Counted from the stretch's first letter, positions 1-6,180 are shown. The stretch is DNA of 6,347 bases from Deltaproteobacteria bacterium (GCA_003647375.1 QMMS01000260.1:1-6347), one strand, 5' to 3'. Program-made: numbers and translations. Notes: generated by a model not told the origin, from the letters alone.

Positions 1-23
1 CACTATGTTTGATTCATTTGAGC

Positions 24-72
24 ATTTGATATTTGGATTTGTTTCGTATTTCGATATTCGGATTTAGAATTT
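24..72. repeat. Degenerate AT-rich tandem repeat, two units
   Basis: Two adjacent units of about 24 bases share the pattern ATTT(c)gATATT(t/c)GGATTT, at roughly 24-46 and 48-72. A related string, ATATT..ATTTAGAA, recurs on the opposite strand in the gap between the two downstream genes (about 1585-1605). There is no coding potential. It looks like degenerate low-complexity intergenic sequence, and no function can be assigned. Confidence 0.4.
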
Positions 73-80
73 ATCACACG

Positions 81-200
81 CAATATTACTCCGGCGGTTA
101 AATACCTCACGGTTGTCATTCCCGTGTGCCTGCCCCTTCGCAGGAAGGGGGCGGGAATCCAGAAAGACACTGGATACCGGATCAAGTCCGGCATGACGGA
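81..200 (+). repeat. REP-like dispersed element, copy A (hairpin-forming)
   Basis: The element starts with TATTACTCCGGCGGTTAAAT (84-103). It continues with a hairpin whose outer arms are ATTCCCG (118-124) and CGGGAAT (152-158), with a nested CCTG/CAGG or CCCCTT/AAGGGG stem. Next comes CGGGAATCCAGAAAGACACT (152-171), then a second small hairpin, CCGGA-tcaag-TCCGG, around 178-192. A second copy lies in inverted orientation at 3768-3838 and shares the first block (17/20) and the CGGGAATCCAG block (19/20). The GGAATCCAG/CCGGATCAAGTCCGG vocabulary is common in intergenic palindromes of proteobacteria. The 63-residue reading frame across it on the minus strand is an artefact of the repeat. Confidence 0.75.
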
Positions 201-298
201 GTTGGCTATTTAGTCGCCAGGTTAATAACTACCAGCTTTTCGAGATCCTCGCAATAAGACCGGGCTGGAAAAATAGATATTTTATCCCTCCAAACGAA

Positions 299-334
299 CG
301 GCGGTAAACCTTTGTCAAAGAAGTGACACCGCCG
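299..334. other. GC-rich stem-loop downstream of the VKOR-DsbA gene
   Basis: CGGCGGT (299-305) and ACCGCCG (328-334) form a perfect 7-bp stem. Inside it, GTCA (314-317) and TGAC (324-327) can add four more pairs. In the transcript of the minus-strand gene it follows the stop by about 30 nt but has no U-tract, so it is not a canonical intrinsic terminator. It could protect the mRNA 3' end. Between copy A of the repeat and this hairpin (200-298) nothing else is recognisable. Confidence 0.4.
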
Positions 335-340
335 CGCTTC

Positions 341-364
341 ATAAAATCGTCCTTACGATTTTAT
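341..364 (-). terminator. Perfect short hairpin overlapping the VKOR-DsbA stop codon
   Basis: ATAAAATCGT (341-350) and ACGATTTTAT (355-364) are perfect inverted copies, 10 bp each, around a 4-nt loop. The TAA stop (363-361) lies inside the upstream arm of the RNA hairpin. The stem is mostly A-T with only two G-C pairs (CG near the loop), and the 3' arm carries a run of four U. That makes a weak intrinsic terminator at best. It may act together with the GC-rich stem-loop just downstream. Pairing is certain, but the role as terminator is inferred. Confidence 0.45.
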
Positions 365-1527
365 TCCATGACCGTATTGATGATATCAGCCGGAATATGG
401 CCCACGTACACCTTGCCGTCAATCAGGTACCCCGGTGTGCCGGTGATACCAAGGCGTATGCCTTCCCGGATGTCGGCCCTGAGCTTCTGTTGTAATGACC
501 GATCATTTACCGACCTTGCAAATTCGATGACATCAAATCCGGCAGCCTTGGCCATCTCTCTGATATTGAAATGTCCTTTTTGCGTATCGGTATTGAAAAG
601 AAAATCGCTGATTTCCCAAAACTTATCATGTTTGATTGCATATAGGGAAAAGAGTGCCATTTTCCCGGAACCAATATGGTAGGGTTCTTTTACCATTGGG
701 TTATAGGTATGATCCATGGGAAAATTACGGTGAATGAGTCTGATGGTTCCCGGGTGACTGGCCATGAACTCACGCAAGAAAAAATGCATTTTTTTACACT
801 GGAAGCACTGATAATCTGTAAATTCGGAAATCACGAGTTTCGGGTTCGTGGCCCCTATCCATGGGTTCCCATCTTCTGTGGTGCCTCGTGAAAGCTCTCG
901 GCCTAATGGAAACCCTGACATTTCCCAGTAATGGGGAGTGAAAAGCATCAACAGCAAAATCATCCCGGCTGCCATGCCAAGAAAAATACCGCTCTCTTTT
1001 ATATGACCACGGATCCATTGAATATCGTTGTAAATACCGCTTGCAATAGATATGTTTGCAAAGCGTTTGTGGATCAGCCATGTAAAAAACATAAGCATCA
1101 GATTTACCGCATGGCTGACCATGCACATGATACAATAGCTGTGGACAAATACCACAGAGATTATGGACAGGATGATACTGTAAATGGAGAAAGCAAGTGC
1201 GATGACGAACAAGGTCGGCCACAACCGGGTTTTGTTTGAAGACGCCTTGCCGGCAGGATAAAGAAGCAACAGGAAAAAAAGATATCCGGCAATGCCCCAT
1301 ATGGGAACCGGTATATCTAGCAAAATAGAAAAAGGGCTCTGGGATACCGTGTCACAATTGATCGATTTTGAGACCGCACAAAAACTCTTGTACGCCATAT
1401 CGGTATATACCCGGAAATGAGAAATGGCAAGATAGACCGCATCTGCAAGCCCGGCCATAGCAATCGTTACAACAGTCCAGAAATAAACGGGAAATGGTAA
1501 CGGCTTAATCTTTTTTTCGGTTTTCAT
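361..1527 (-). CDS. VKOR-DsbA fusion: membrane disulfide-forming oxidoreductase
   Basis: This protein is predicted to make disulfide bonds in exported proteins: the thioredoxin-fold domain oxidises substrates, and the VKOR domain re-oxidises it and passes electrons to quinone. The 388 residues start with a VKOR domain of four membrane helices (about 13-36, 74-91, 103-128, 131-152). It has loop cysteines Cys50 and Cys58, Ser65, and the active-site pair YCIMC (Cys132, Cys135). A fifth helix (about 181-197) leads to a periplasmic DsbA-like domain (about 215-388) with CxxC as CFQC (Cys241, Cys244) and the cis-proline loop GTPGYLIDG (Pro365). All redox cysteines of both modules are present, so it should be active. 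The FQ dipeptide in the CxxC differs from the CPxC of classical DsbA. The ATG at 1527 has only a weak upstream purine signal, and an ATG slightly upstream is closed by a stop after one codon, so no longer start fits. It lies 93 bp behind the TPR gene, is probably co-transcribed with it, and ends in a hairpin. Confidence 0.93.
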   Translation of the reverse strand: MKTEKKIKPLPFPVYFWTVVTIAMAGLADAVYLAISHFRVYTDMAYKSFCAVSKSINCDTVSQSPFSILLDIPVPIWGIAGYLFFLLLLYPAGKASSNKTRLWPTLFVIALAFSIYSIILSIISVVFVHSYCIMCMVSHAVNLMLMFFTWLIHKRFANISIASGIYNDIQWIRGHIKESGIFLGMAAGMILLLMLFTPHYWEMSGFPLGRELSRGTTEDGNPWIGATNPKLVISEFTDYQCFQCKKMHFFLREFMASHPGTIRLIHRNFPMDHTYNPMVKEPYHIGSGKMALFSLYAIKHDKFWEISDFLFNTDTQKGHFNIREMAKAAGFDVIEFARSVNDRSLQQKLRADIREGIRLGITGTPGYLIDGKVYVGHIPADIINTVME

Positions 1528-1620
1528 TTTCAGGGTATATTATTCCATCCTAAATTGAGCGATTATGGATCAAATCCTTTGAAAAATTTCTAAATTCAAT
1601 ATTCTTAAAATTTGAAACGT

Positions 1621-3756
1621 TCACTTTAGGTCCATGATGGTTGCGGGCGTCGGGATATCAAGGTTTCCTGTCAATCGCGTCATCGTTTTCTTTACAACCG
1701 GGATAATCATTTCGGCAGACATGGGTGCCGTGCGATAGTTTTCGGAAAACAGTTCAAAACCATCCATGATGGTTTGTATAGCAAATTCGGCAAACATTTT
1801 CTCTGTATATTTTTCGGCGTTTTGCATGTCCCCCGCTCTGACACTGTTTTCTATGAGTGCATAAACAGGCCGCAGATCCCCCGTGACGTTTTTAGTGACT
1901 TTTATCAATATTTCCTCGGCATCGGCCCATTCACCCATCAAGCTGAGGGCCACCCCTGCGTTCAGCAAAACAGCCTGATTATTCGGCTCCATTTCCAATG
2001 TTTTTCGGAAATAAACAAGGGCATTTTCAGGTTGGTTTTGCCACAGCAGGATAAATCCTTTAATGTTGAAATATTCCGGCTTTAGATAGTTTTTTTTGTT
2101 GGCAATGAGCCGATCCGCTTCCACAGTCCCCTCTTCCCATTGTCCCAGCATGATATAGGCGTTGATTAAATCATAATGCATTTTTAAAAAACCGGGATCA
2201 ATTTCAAGGCCCTGTTTATAGGTATCGATGGCTTTTTGATACTCGCCCCTATGGTAATATATGACACCGATATTATTGATTATATCGGAAACGAGAAAAT
2301 CGCGGGCCGTGTTCAGGGACATGGCTTTCTTGAACATTGCCAATGCCACATCATATTGCAATGGCGTGGGGTTTTCTCCCCATGCAAGCTGGATGGCCAG
2401 ATTGGATATGGGGCGAGCATCCAGGGGCGATTTCTTCATGGCATCTTGCCACAGGGTTGCCTCCGTGCGCCAGTCTCTGTTTCGAATGTAGGTAAAACAA
2501 CCCAGGCCGATGATGACCAGCATCATAAAGGTTGCCAAAATTACATACAGGGAACGGTTCTTTGTTCGATAAAAATCAATCAGATACTTCAGGGCAGCGG
2601 CAAACGGCAAGAAAATAAAAAAAGATGGGAGGTAATTGCGGTGTTCAAAAATAAGCTCCAAGGGGAGAATTGTTGACTCGACAAGATGGTTAATAAAAAA
2701 GAATAAAATTGAAAAAGCCAATAACGGTCTTTTTTTTACCTGGGACACGGCAATTCCCATCAGCAGCAGAACGATTAGAATCGCCGGCATTGTCGTACAT
2801 GGGGACAGCAGTGATGTTGAAACGATAATATCGTGTGTGATTGAAAGCCTGGCAGGCAGCGGATAAAAAATCTGGCTGATGTAAAACAAAAGGATTCTTG
2901 GTTCGGACAGCAGTCGTTCCCAGAGGGTAAAGGGTCTTGACGCAAACCCGCTGAAAAGAAAATCTAAGACATTTGTTTTATAAAGGACTATCCCAAGGGA
3001 AATGAGTACAAACACTGCACCCATCAGCATCGGGAGATACTTTCGCATACGTTTTAATGTCGCCAAATCCGTGTAAAATATAATTTCGATCAGTAACAGG
3101 CTTATGGGCATCATTGCAGCGTTTTCCTTGGACATCAGCGCGCAAACAAAGCTGAAAAAGCATGCCATGTAAAACAGCACCTGTGTTTTCCCATGGTTTG
3201 CCTGCCTGCCTGCTATATAAAAATATATGCCAAGAATATAAAACATGGCTGCCATGGCTGCCATGCGTTGAACAATATAGGTAACCGCCTGGATTTGGAT
3301 CGGGTTGATTGCCCACAAAACGGCACTTAGCAAGGAAATAAAATAAACATCTTCTTTATTATATCGATTTTTCAGACGGGGTGTTTGCAGTAACTTTCTG
3401 CCGGCAAGGAACAACATAAATGCGGTCAGTATGTGTATGGTGAGGTTTACCAGGTGGTATCCAAATGTGTCTGCCTGACCTGCATACCAGTTGAGGGCCA
3501 GGGAAAGACTGGGGAGCGGGCGATAAAATGAATCCTTACCCGCTTTGGCAAAAAAAGTATTCCAAAGCGAGGCTGGTGATAAGTCGGTTAAATGAAGCCG
3601 CGTGTTTTCGACGATATTGGGTTTGTCATCGAATTGCCACGCAGCGTGAAAGGTATTGGAATAGGTCGCCAGAATCAATAACACAAGCAAAACAAAGGCG
3701 ATGGCGTTCTTTATCTCGCCGGGAAAACATCCCTTTTTCAAATCCTTTTTTATCAT
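1621..3756 (-). CDS. TMTC-like membrane protein: putative GT-C glycosyltransferase with C-terminal TPRs
   Basis: The 711 residues split into a polytopic membrane half (about 1-430) and a soluble TPR half (about 431-680). The membrane half opens with a helix at 17-34, followed by an Asp-Asp pair (FDD, 42-44) in the first outer loop, the usual acidic motif of GT-C lipid-linked sugar transferases. Further conserved blocks are FYRPLPSLSLALNW (77-90), GYHLVN (99-104), NPIQIQAVTYIVQR (151-164), MSKENA (208-213) and EHRNYLPS (371-378), all familiar from bacterial TMTC-like TPR proteins. The linker NRDWRTEATLW (426-436) is typical too. TPR-like helix pairs follow at about 494-527, 528-556, 561-594, 595-628 and 629-660. 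The likely role is transfer of a sugar from a polyprenyl carrier to exported proteins, with the TPRs helping recognition. The family is mostly unproven in bacteria, so donor and acceptor are unknown. The ATG at 3756 lacks a good Shine-Dalgarno sequence and lies 11 nt from a repeat element. No convincing promoter is visible. Confidence 0.85.
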   Translation of the reverse strand: MIKKDLKKGCFPGEIKNAIAFVLLVLLILATYSNTFHAAWQFDDKPNIVENTRLHLTDLSPASLWNTFFAKAGKDSFYRPLPSLSLALNWYAGQADTFGYHLVNLTIHILTAFMLFLAGRKLLQTPRLKNRYNKEDVYFISLLSAVLWAINPIQIQAVTYIVQRMAAMAAMFYILGIYFYIAGRQANHGKTQVLFYMACFFSFVCALMSKENAAMMPISLLLIEIIFYTDLATLKRMRKYLPMLMGAVFVLISLGIVLYKTNVLDFLFSGFASRPFTLWERLLSEPRILLFYISQIFYPLPARLSITHDIIVSTSLLSPCTTMPAILIVLLLMGIAVSQVKKRPLLAFSILFFFINHLVESTILPLELIFEHRNYLPSFFIFLPFAAALKYLIDFYRTKNRSLYVILATFMMLVIIGLGCFTYIRNRDWRTEATLWQDAMKKSPLDARPISNLAIQLAWGENPTPLQYDVALAMFKKAMSLNTARDFLVSDIINNIGVIYYHRGEYQKAIDTYKQGLEIDPGFLKMHYDLINAYIMLGQWEEGTVEADRLIANKKNYLKPEYFNIKGFILLWQNQPENALVYFRKTLEMEPNNQAVLLNAGVALSLMGEWADAEEILIKVTKNVTGDLRPVYALIENSVRAGDMQNAEKYTEKMFAEFAIQTIMDGFELFSENYRTAPMSAEMIIPVVKKTMTRLTGNLDIPTPATIMDLK

Positions 3757-3767
3757 TGCAAGCTTTT

Positions 3768-3838
3768 AGTGTTTTTCTGGATTCCCGCTTTCGCGGGAAT
3801 AGCAACCGGTGGGTATTTAACCGCTGATGTAATAATAT
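3768..3838 (-). repeat. REP-like dispersed element, copy B (inverted relative to copy A)
   Basis: Read on the minus strand it begins TATTACATCAGCGGTTAAAT (3834-3815), matching copy A at 84-103 in 17 of 20 positions. It ends CGGGAATCCAGAAAAACACT (3787-3768), 19 of 20 identical to 152-171. The central palindrome is a perfect 8-bp stem, ATTCCCGC-tttc-GCGGGAAT (3781-3800), shorter and cleaner than in copy A. It lies only 11 bp upstream of the start codon of the TPR membrane protein, in its 5' leader, so it could affect translation or mRNA stability there. Confidence 0.75.
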
Positions 3839-3865
3839 CCATCGGATCGGTAGAACCTTTCCGTG

Positions 3866-3886
3866 TCCTCCACCAGCGGTGGCGGA
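3866..3886. other. Small GC-rich hairpin between the pilA terminator and copy B
   Basis: CCACC (3870-3874) and GGTGG (3878-3882) form a 5-bp stem around AGC, extended by TCC (3866-3868) and GGA (3884-3886) across one T/C mismatch. It lacks a T-tract on either strand. It may be a separate small intergenic palindrome or part of the leader of the TPR gene. Confidence 0.35.
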
Positions 3887-3900
3887 TTTAGATCAGAATT

Positions 3901-3940
3901 AATAAAAAAGGGGATGAGTTTCCCCGTCCCCTTTTTTATT
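3901..3940 (-). terminator. Strong intrinsic terminator of pilA
   Basis: AATAAAAAAGGGGA (3901-3914) and TCCCCTTTTTTATT (3927-3940) are perfect 14-bp inverted copies around a 12-nt loop. On the minus strand this gives a GGGGA/UCCCC core followed by UUUUUUAUU, starting 33 nt after the pilA stop. Because the flanks are A-rich on one side and T-rich on the other, it would work in both directions. It should insulate pilA from the downstream TPR/VKOR pair. Confidence 0.9.
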
Positions 3941-3973
3941 GTGTTGCTTTATGCAGTTAATTCAGTCGAATCA

Positions 3974-4366
3974 TTATGGCAGTAGAACCTCGGTGAAAAC
4001 ATTAGCGCCATCCCACCCGGCAACAGCGGCTTGATATTGGGCAGGACATCGACCGCTGCCATCTGTTACCGTAATGGTAATACTCACACTGGCGTCGGCC
4101 GATGTAACTGTAAAGGTATTGGTTCCTGATGCGGAATAGCCTACATCAGCTGTCGCTACAGCCGTATGGGTCGGAATCGCAAAATAGTCGGCGATGTCTG
4201 CCGCAATACTTTTCGCATCCGATTCCGCCTGGCTGCAAAACGCTTTGTTTCTGTATGCAATAAAATTCGGTATGGCAATGGCTGCCAGAATACCAATAAT
4301 CGCGATAACGATCATCAGCTCGATCAGGGTAAAACCTTGTTTGTTGCTTCTCAGTTTCTGAATCAT
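3974..4366 (-). CDS. pilA: Type IVa major-pilin-like protein PilA
   Basis: This is a pilin subunit, exported as a prepilin, cut and N-methylated by PilD, and polymerised by the type IV pilus machine. The 130 residues begin with a 11-residue basic leader ending KQG. The cleavage site follows, G11|F12, and then the hydrophobic spine FTLIELMIVIAIIGILAAIA with the essential Glu5 of the mature chain (Glu16). Mature length is 119, within the range of compact IVa pilins and about twice that of the short Geobacter pilin. Aromatics fall at mature positions 1, 24, 27, 32 and 50/51, resembling the Geobacter N-terminal pattern. The globular half has two cysteines only (Cys44, Cys107) and a Ser/Thr-rich strand region: 16 of residues 66-105 are Ser or Thr. 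The ATG at 4366 has an ideal RBS. A sigma-54 promoter lies upstream and a strong terminator downstream, so it is most likely a single-gene transcript controlled by the neighbouring PilR. A minor pilin is possible, but the dedicated strong signals favour a major one. Confidence 0.93.
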   Translation of the reverse strand: MIQKLRSNKQGFTLIELMIVIAIIGILAAIAIPNFIAYRNKAFCSQAESDAKSIAADIADYFAIPTHTAVATADVGYSASGTNTFTVTSADASVSITITVTDGSGRCPAQYQAAVAGWDGANVFTEVLLP

Positions 4367-4372
4367 GGTGGT

Positions 4373-4381
4373 CCTCCTTTT
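4373..4381 (-). promoter_or_regulatory. Strong ribosome binding site of pilA
   Basis: The minus strand reads AAAAGGAGG ending 6 nt before the ATG at 4366. This near-perfect anti-16S match fixes the start codon. It contrasts with the poor signals before the TPR and VKOR genes, consistent with high-level pilin synthesis. Confidence 0.9.
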
Positions 4382-4458
4382 AGTTGTTGCAAGTTATGTT
4401 AAATAAAAATCGTGTTGTACGTTCCAACTCACTTCTTTAATTGTTGTTATTGTGACAA

Positions 4459-4474
4459 TGCAAATGACATACCA
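4459..4474 (-). promoter_or_regulatory. Sigma-54 (-24/-12) promoter of pilA
   Basis: The minus strand reads TGGTATGTCATTTGCA, which fits TGGYAYRNNNNTTGCA in every fixed position: GG at -24 and GC at -12, with the required spacing. Counting from GC predicts a transcription start near 4448 and an 82-nt leader before the pilA ATG. Sigma-54 dependence of pilA together with PilR is established in Pseudomonas, Myxococcus and Geobacter. Its presence next to pilR makes the assignment strong. Confidence 0.88.
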
Positions 4475-4579
4475 TAAATTATCAGATAAAACAAGAGTTA
4501 TGTAACCATTTGTGTTAATTGGATATAAAAATTTAGATTAAGTGATGTGGTAATGAGGAGTTGGTGGATTAATGAATCG

Positions 4580-4617
4580 AAATGACATATTTTGGCGCAT
4601 AATGACAAAAAATGTCA
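4580..4617 (-). promoter_or_regulatory. Candidate PilR upstream activating sites (TGTCA cluster)
   Basis: About 135-170 bp upstream of the predicted pilA start lie three TGTCA cores: TGACA at 4583-4587 and 4603-4607 (AATGACA repeated exactly 20 bp apart), and TGTCA at 4613-4617. The last two form a 15-bp palindrome, TGACAAAAAATGTCA (4603-4617). PilR of Pseudomonas recognises repeated TGTC-containing sites, and the distance and two-turn spacing suit an enhancer-binding activator. AT-rich DNA between this cluster and the promoter could bend easily, but no clear IHF consensus was found. Binding by PilR is inferred. Confidence 0.6.
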
Positions 4618-4778
4618 CCTGAACTGAACGATTTTTCCCGAAGAGATGTGCCGAGATCTTGATGGAGGAGGGTTCGCAAAAAACACAGGCATACCAGTGG
4701 ATCTGTCGAGGCTTTTTGCGAACCCTTGATCCGCAAGAGATCGGTGCAGATCGAGATAAAAATCGCTCAGTTCAGGTG
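4607..4778 (-). terminator. Probable giant intrinsic terminator after pilR
   Basis: In the pilR transcript the sequence starting 4 nt after the stop codon folds back over 163 nt. The outer stem of 21 pairs joins 4758-4778 with 4616-4636, 20 Watson-Crick plus one G-U. A short ACA spacer and six U residues follow (4612-4607). A closing stem followed by a U-run is the signature of intrinsic termination, though the stem is far longer than usual and the spacer is 3 nt. It would prevent pilR transcription from reading into pilA. Confidence 0.5.
4616..4778. repeat. 163-bp imperfect inverted repeat between pilR and pilA
   Basis: The outer arms CACCTGAACTGA-ACGATTTTT (4616-4636) and their complement (4758-4778) match in 20 of 21 positions. 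The inner arms GGGTTCGCAAAAA (4670-4682) and TTTTTGCGAACCC (4713-4725) match perfectly over 13 bp. The middle segments (4637-4669 and 4726-4757) are nearly equal in length and only loosely complementary, sharing TGC..CCGA..TCTTG. The loop is 30 nt (4683-4712). No reading frame or target-site duplication was seen. It may be a MITE-like or palindromic element that decayed in the middle, or an RNA structure selected as such. Confidence 0.8.
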
Positions 4779-4782
4779 CCAC

Positions 4783-6180
4783 TTACTTGTCGAAATTCAG
4801 TTTTTCCAATCGGTAGCGGATCGATCTGAATGTAATGCCAAGCAATTTTGCAGCAGTGTGCTTGTTTCCCTGACTGATGTCGAGTGCTTTCTCCAGGTAA
4901 GCCCGTTCAATTTCAGCCAGTATGGTGTCGATGGAGACGCCGTGTGCCACTTCGTCCAGATCGAACCGGCGATCTTTGATTCCCTCTATCCATCGCTTTT
5001 TATATATCGACAGCTCGAGACTGTCCGGCAACAGAATATTGGTGCTGGTCAAGGCAACGCTGCGCTCCAGGAGATTTTCGAGTTCACGAATATTTCCGGG
5101 GAAATCATATTTTTTCAGAAGCTCGATGGCATAGGAAGATATTTTCGTAATTTCTTTGCCCATTTCCTTTGAGTACTTATCCAGAAAAAACTGCGCCAGA
5201 GGCTTCAGGTCACCCATGCGTTCGCGCAAGGGTGGTATTTTGATTTCGATGACGTTCAGCCGGTAGAATAGATCTTCCCGGAATCGTCCGCCAATAATCT
5301 CTTTATTAAGGTCCTTGTTGGTTGCCGATAAGAATCGGATATCGACGGAAATGTCCTGGGTGTCTCCCACACGCTTGAACACCTTTTCCTGTACAGCCCT
5401 GAGCAGTTTTACTTGAAAACTGGTGCTCAACTCACCGATTTCGTCGAGAAAAACAGTGCCATGATCGGCAACTTCAAAAAGGCCTTTCTTGTCATTGCCT
5501 GCACCGGTAAACGAGCCTTTTTTGTGCCCGAAGAACTCGCTCTCCATGAGTGTTTCAGGAATGCTGCCGCAATTGATCACGATAAAAGGATCCTCTTTAC
5601 GGTCACTCTGGTCATGAATAGCCCTGGCGATAAGCTCCTTTCCGGTGCCGCTTTCACCGGTGATGAGGATACTGGTCTTGGTCTTCCCTACCTGGCGAAT
5701 CATATCATAAATATGGAGCATTCTAGGGCTGCTGCCCACGATCATCCCAAAGTGGGTGGTCTCCTTACGATCGATGTTGAGTGCTTTTTTCTCCTGATCG
5801 ATTGTTCGCATGTCCAGTGCGCTTTTAATGGTATGTTTCAGTTCTTCATTATCAAAAGGCTTTGGGACATAATCATAGGCACCTTCGTTCATGGCTTCCA
5901 CGGCATTTTCTGCCGATGAATAAGCTGATATCATGATCACAACAGATTCTGGATTTTTTTCTTTTGCGCGTTTCAGTACCTCTATGCCATTGATGTCTCC
6001 GAGTTTTATGTCACAGAGCAGCAGGTCGTAAGAACCCTTTTGGAGCAGGGAAATGGCTTGTTTCCCACTGTCGGCGCACGTAACCTGGTAACCTTCCTTG
6101 GTAAGAATGATCTCCAGCAGTTCCAGCATGCTGAGTTCATCGTCGATTACCAGAATGTGGGGTTTGATCACATCCGGCAT
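4783..6180 (-). CDS. pilR: Sigma-54-dependent response regulator PilR
   Basis: This enhancer-binding activator works with sigma-54 RNA polymerase and is expected to switch on pilA when phosphorylated by the kinase PilS. The 465 residues carry a receiver domain (about 6-120) with the acidic pair Asp13/Asp14, phospho-acceptor Asp57, Ser85 and Lys107. The AAA+ domain (about 145-380) follows, with Walker A GESGTGKE (175-182), sigma-54 contact loop GSFTGA (222-227, Ser for the usual first Ala) and Walker B VFLDEIGE (243-250). It also has the sensor block FREDLFYRLNV (300-310). The Fis-type helix-turn-helix lies at about 425-461, ending GITFRSIRYRLEKL, which is characteristic of PilR rather than NtrC. 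All functional motifs are intact and the length is normal. The ATG at 6180 is supported by AAAGGA 7 nt upstream. Its usual partner pilS is not recognisable in the 167 bp upstream, and it may lie beyond the window or elsewhere. NtrC-like regulators of other systems are possible, but the adjacent sigma-54 pilA makes PilR by far the best name. Confidence 0.94.
   Translation of the reverse strand: MPDVIKPHILVIDDELSMLELLEIILTKEGYQVTCADSGKQAISLLQKGSYDLLLCDIKLGDINGIEVLKRAKEKNPESVVIMISAYSSAENAVEAMNEGAYDYVPKPFDNEELKHTIKSALDMRTIDQEKKALNIDRKETTHFGMIVGSSPRMLHIYDMIRQVGKTKTSILITGESGTGKELIARAIHDQSDRKEDPFIVINCGSIPETLMESEFFGHKKGSFTGAGNDKKGLFEVADHGTVFLDEIGELSTSFQVKLLRAVQEKVFKRVGDTQDISVDIRFLSATNKDLNKEIIGGRFREDLFYRLNVIEIKIPPLRERMGDLKPLAQFFLDKYSKEMGKEITKISSYAIELLKKYDFPGNIRELENLLERSVALTSTNILLPDSLELSIYKKRWIEGIKDRRFDLDEVAHGVSIDTILAEIERAYLEKALDISQGNKHTAAKLLGITFRSIRYRLEKLNFDK

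Noticed and set aside
3..194. 63-codon open frame on the minus strand
   Set aside because: It runs through the REP-like copy A and the AT-rich tandem repeat. Its translation reflects the repeat, and there is no RBS or family resemblance.
794..1300. 168-codon frame on the minus strand inside the VKOR-DsbA gene
   Set aside because: It is a shadow in another frame of a gene whose own frame has full VKOR and DsbA motifs.
1528..1620. A promoter for the VKOR-DsbA gene (TAATAT near 1538)
   Set aside because: The -10-like string lies only about 14 nt from the start codon and no convincing -35 is correctly spaced. Co-transcription with the TPR gene is simpler.
2236..2676. 146-codon frame on the plus strand
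   Set aside because: It is antisense to the TPR membrane protein, without RBS or domain signs.
81..3838. CRISPR array or insertion sequence based on the repeated blocks
   Set aside because: There are only two clear copies and one partial copy, far apart and in mixed orientation. No spacers, cas genes or transposase frame are present.
4726..5172. 148-codon frame on the plus strand starting in the large inverted repeat
   Set aside because: It is antisense to the end of pilR, and its start falls inside the palindrome by chance.
5413..5919. 168-codon frame on the plus strand
   Set aside because: It lies wholly antisense to the AAA+ and receiver domains of pilR and has no recognisable motifs.
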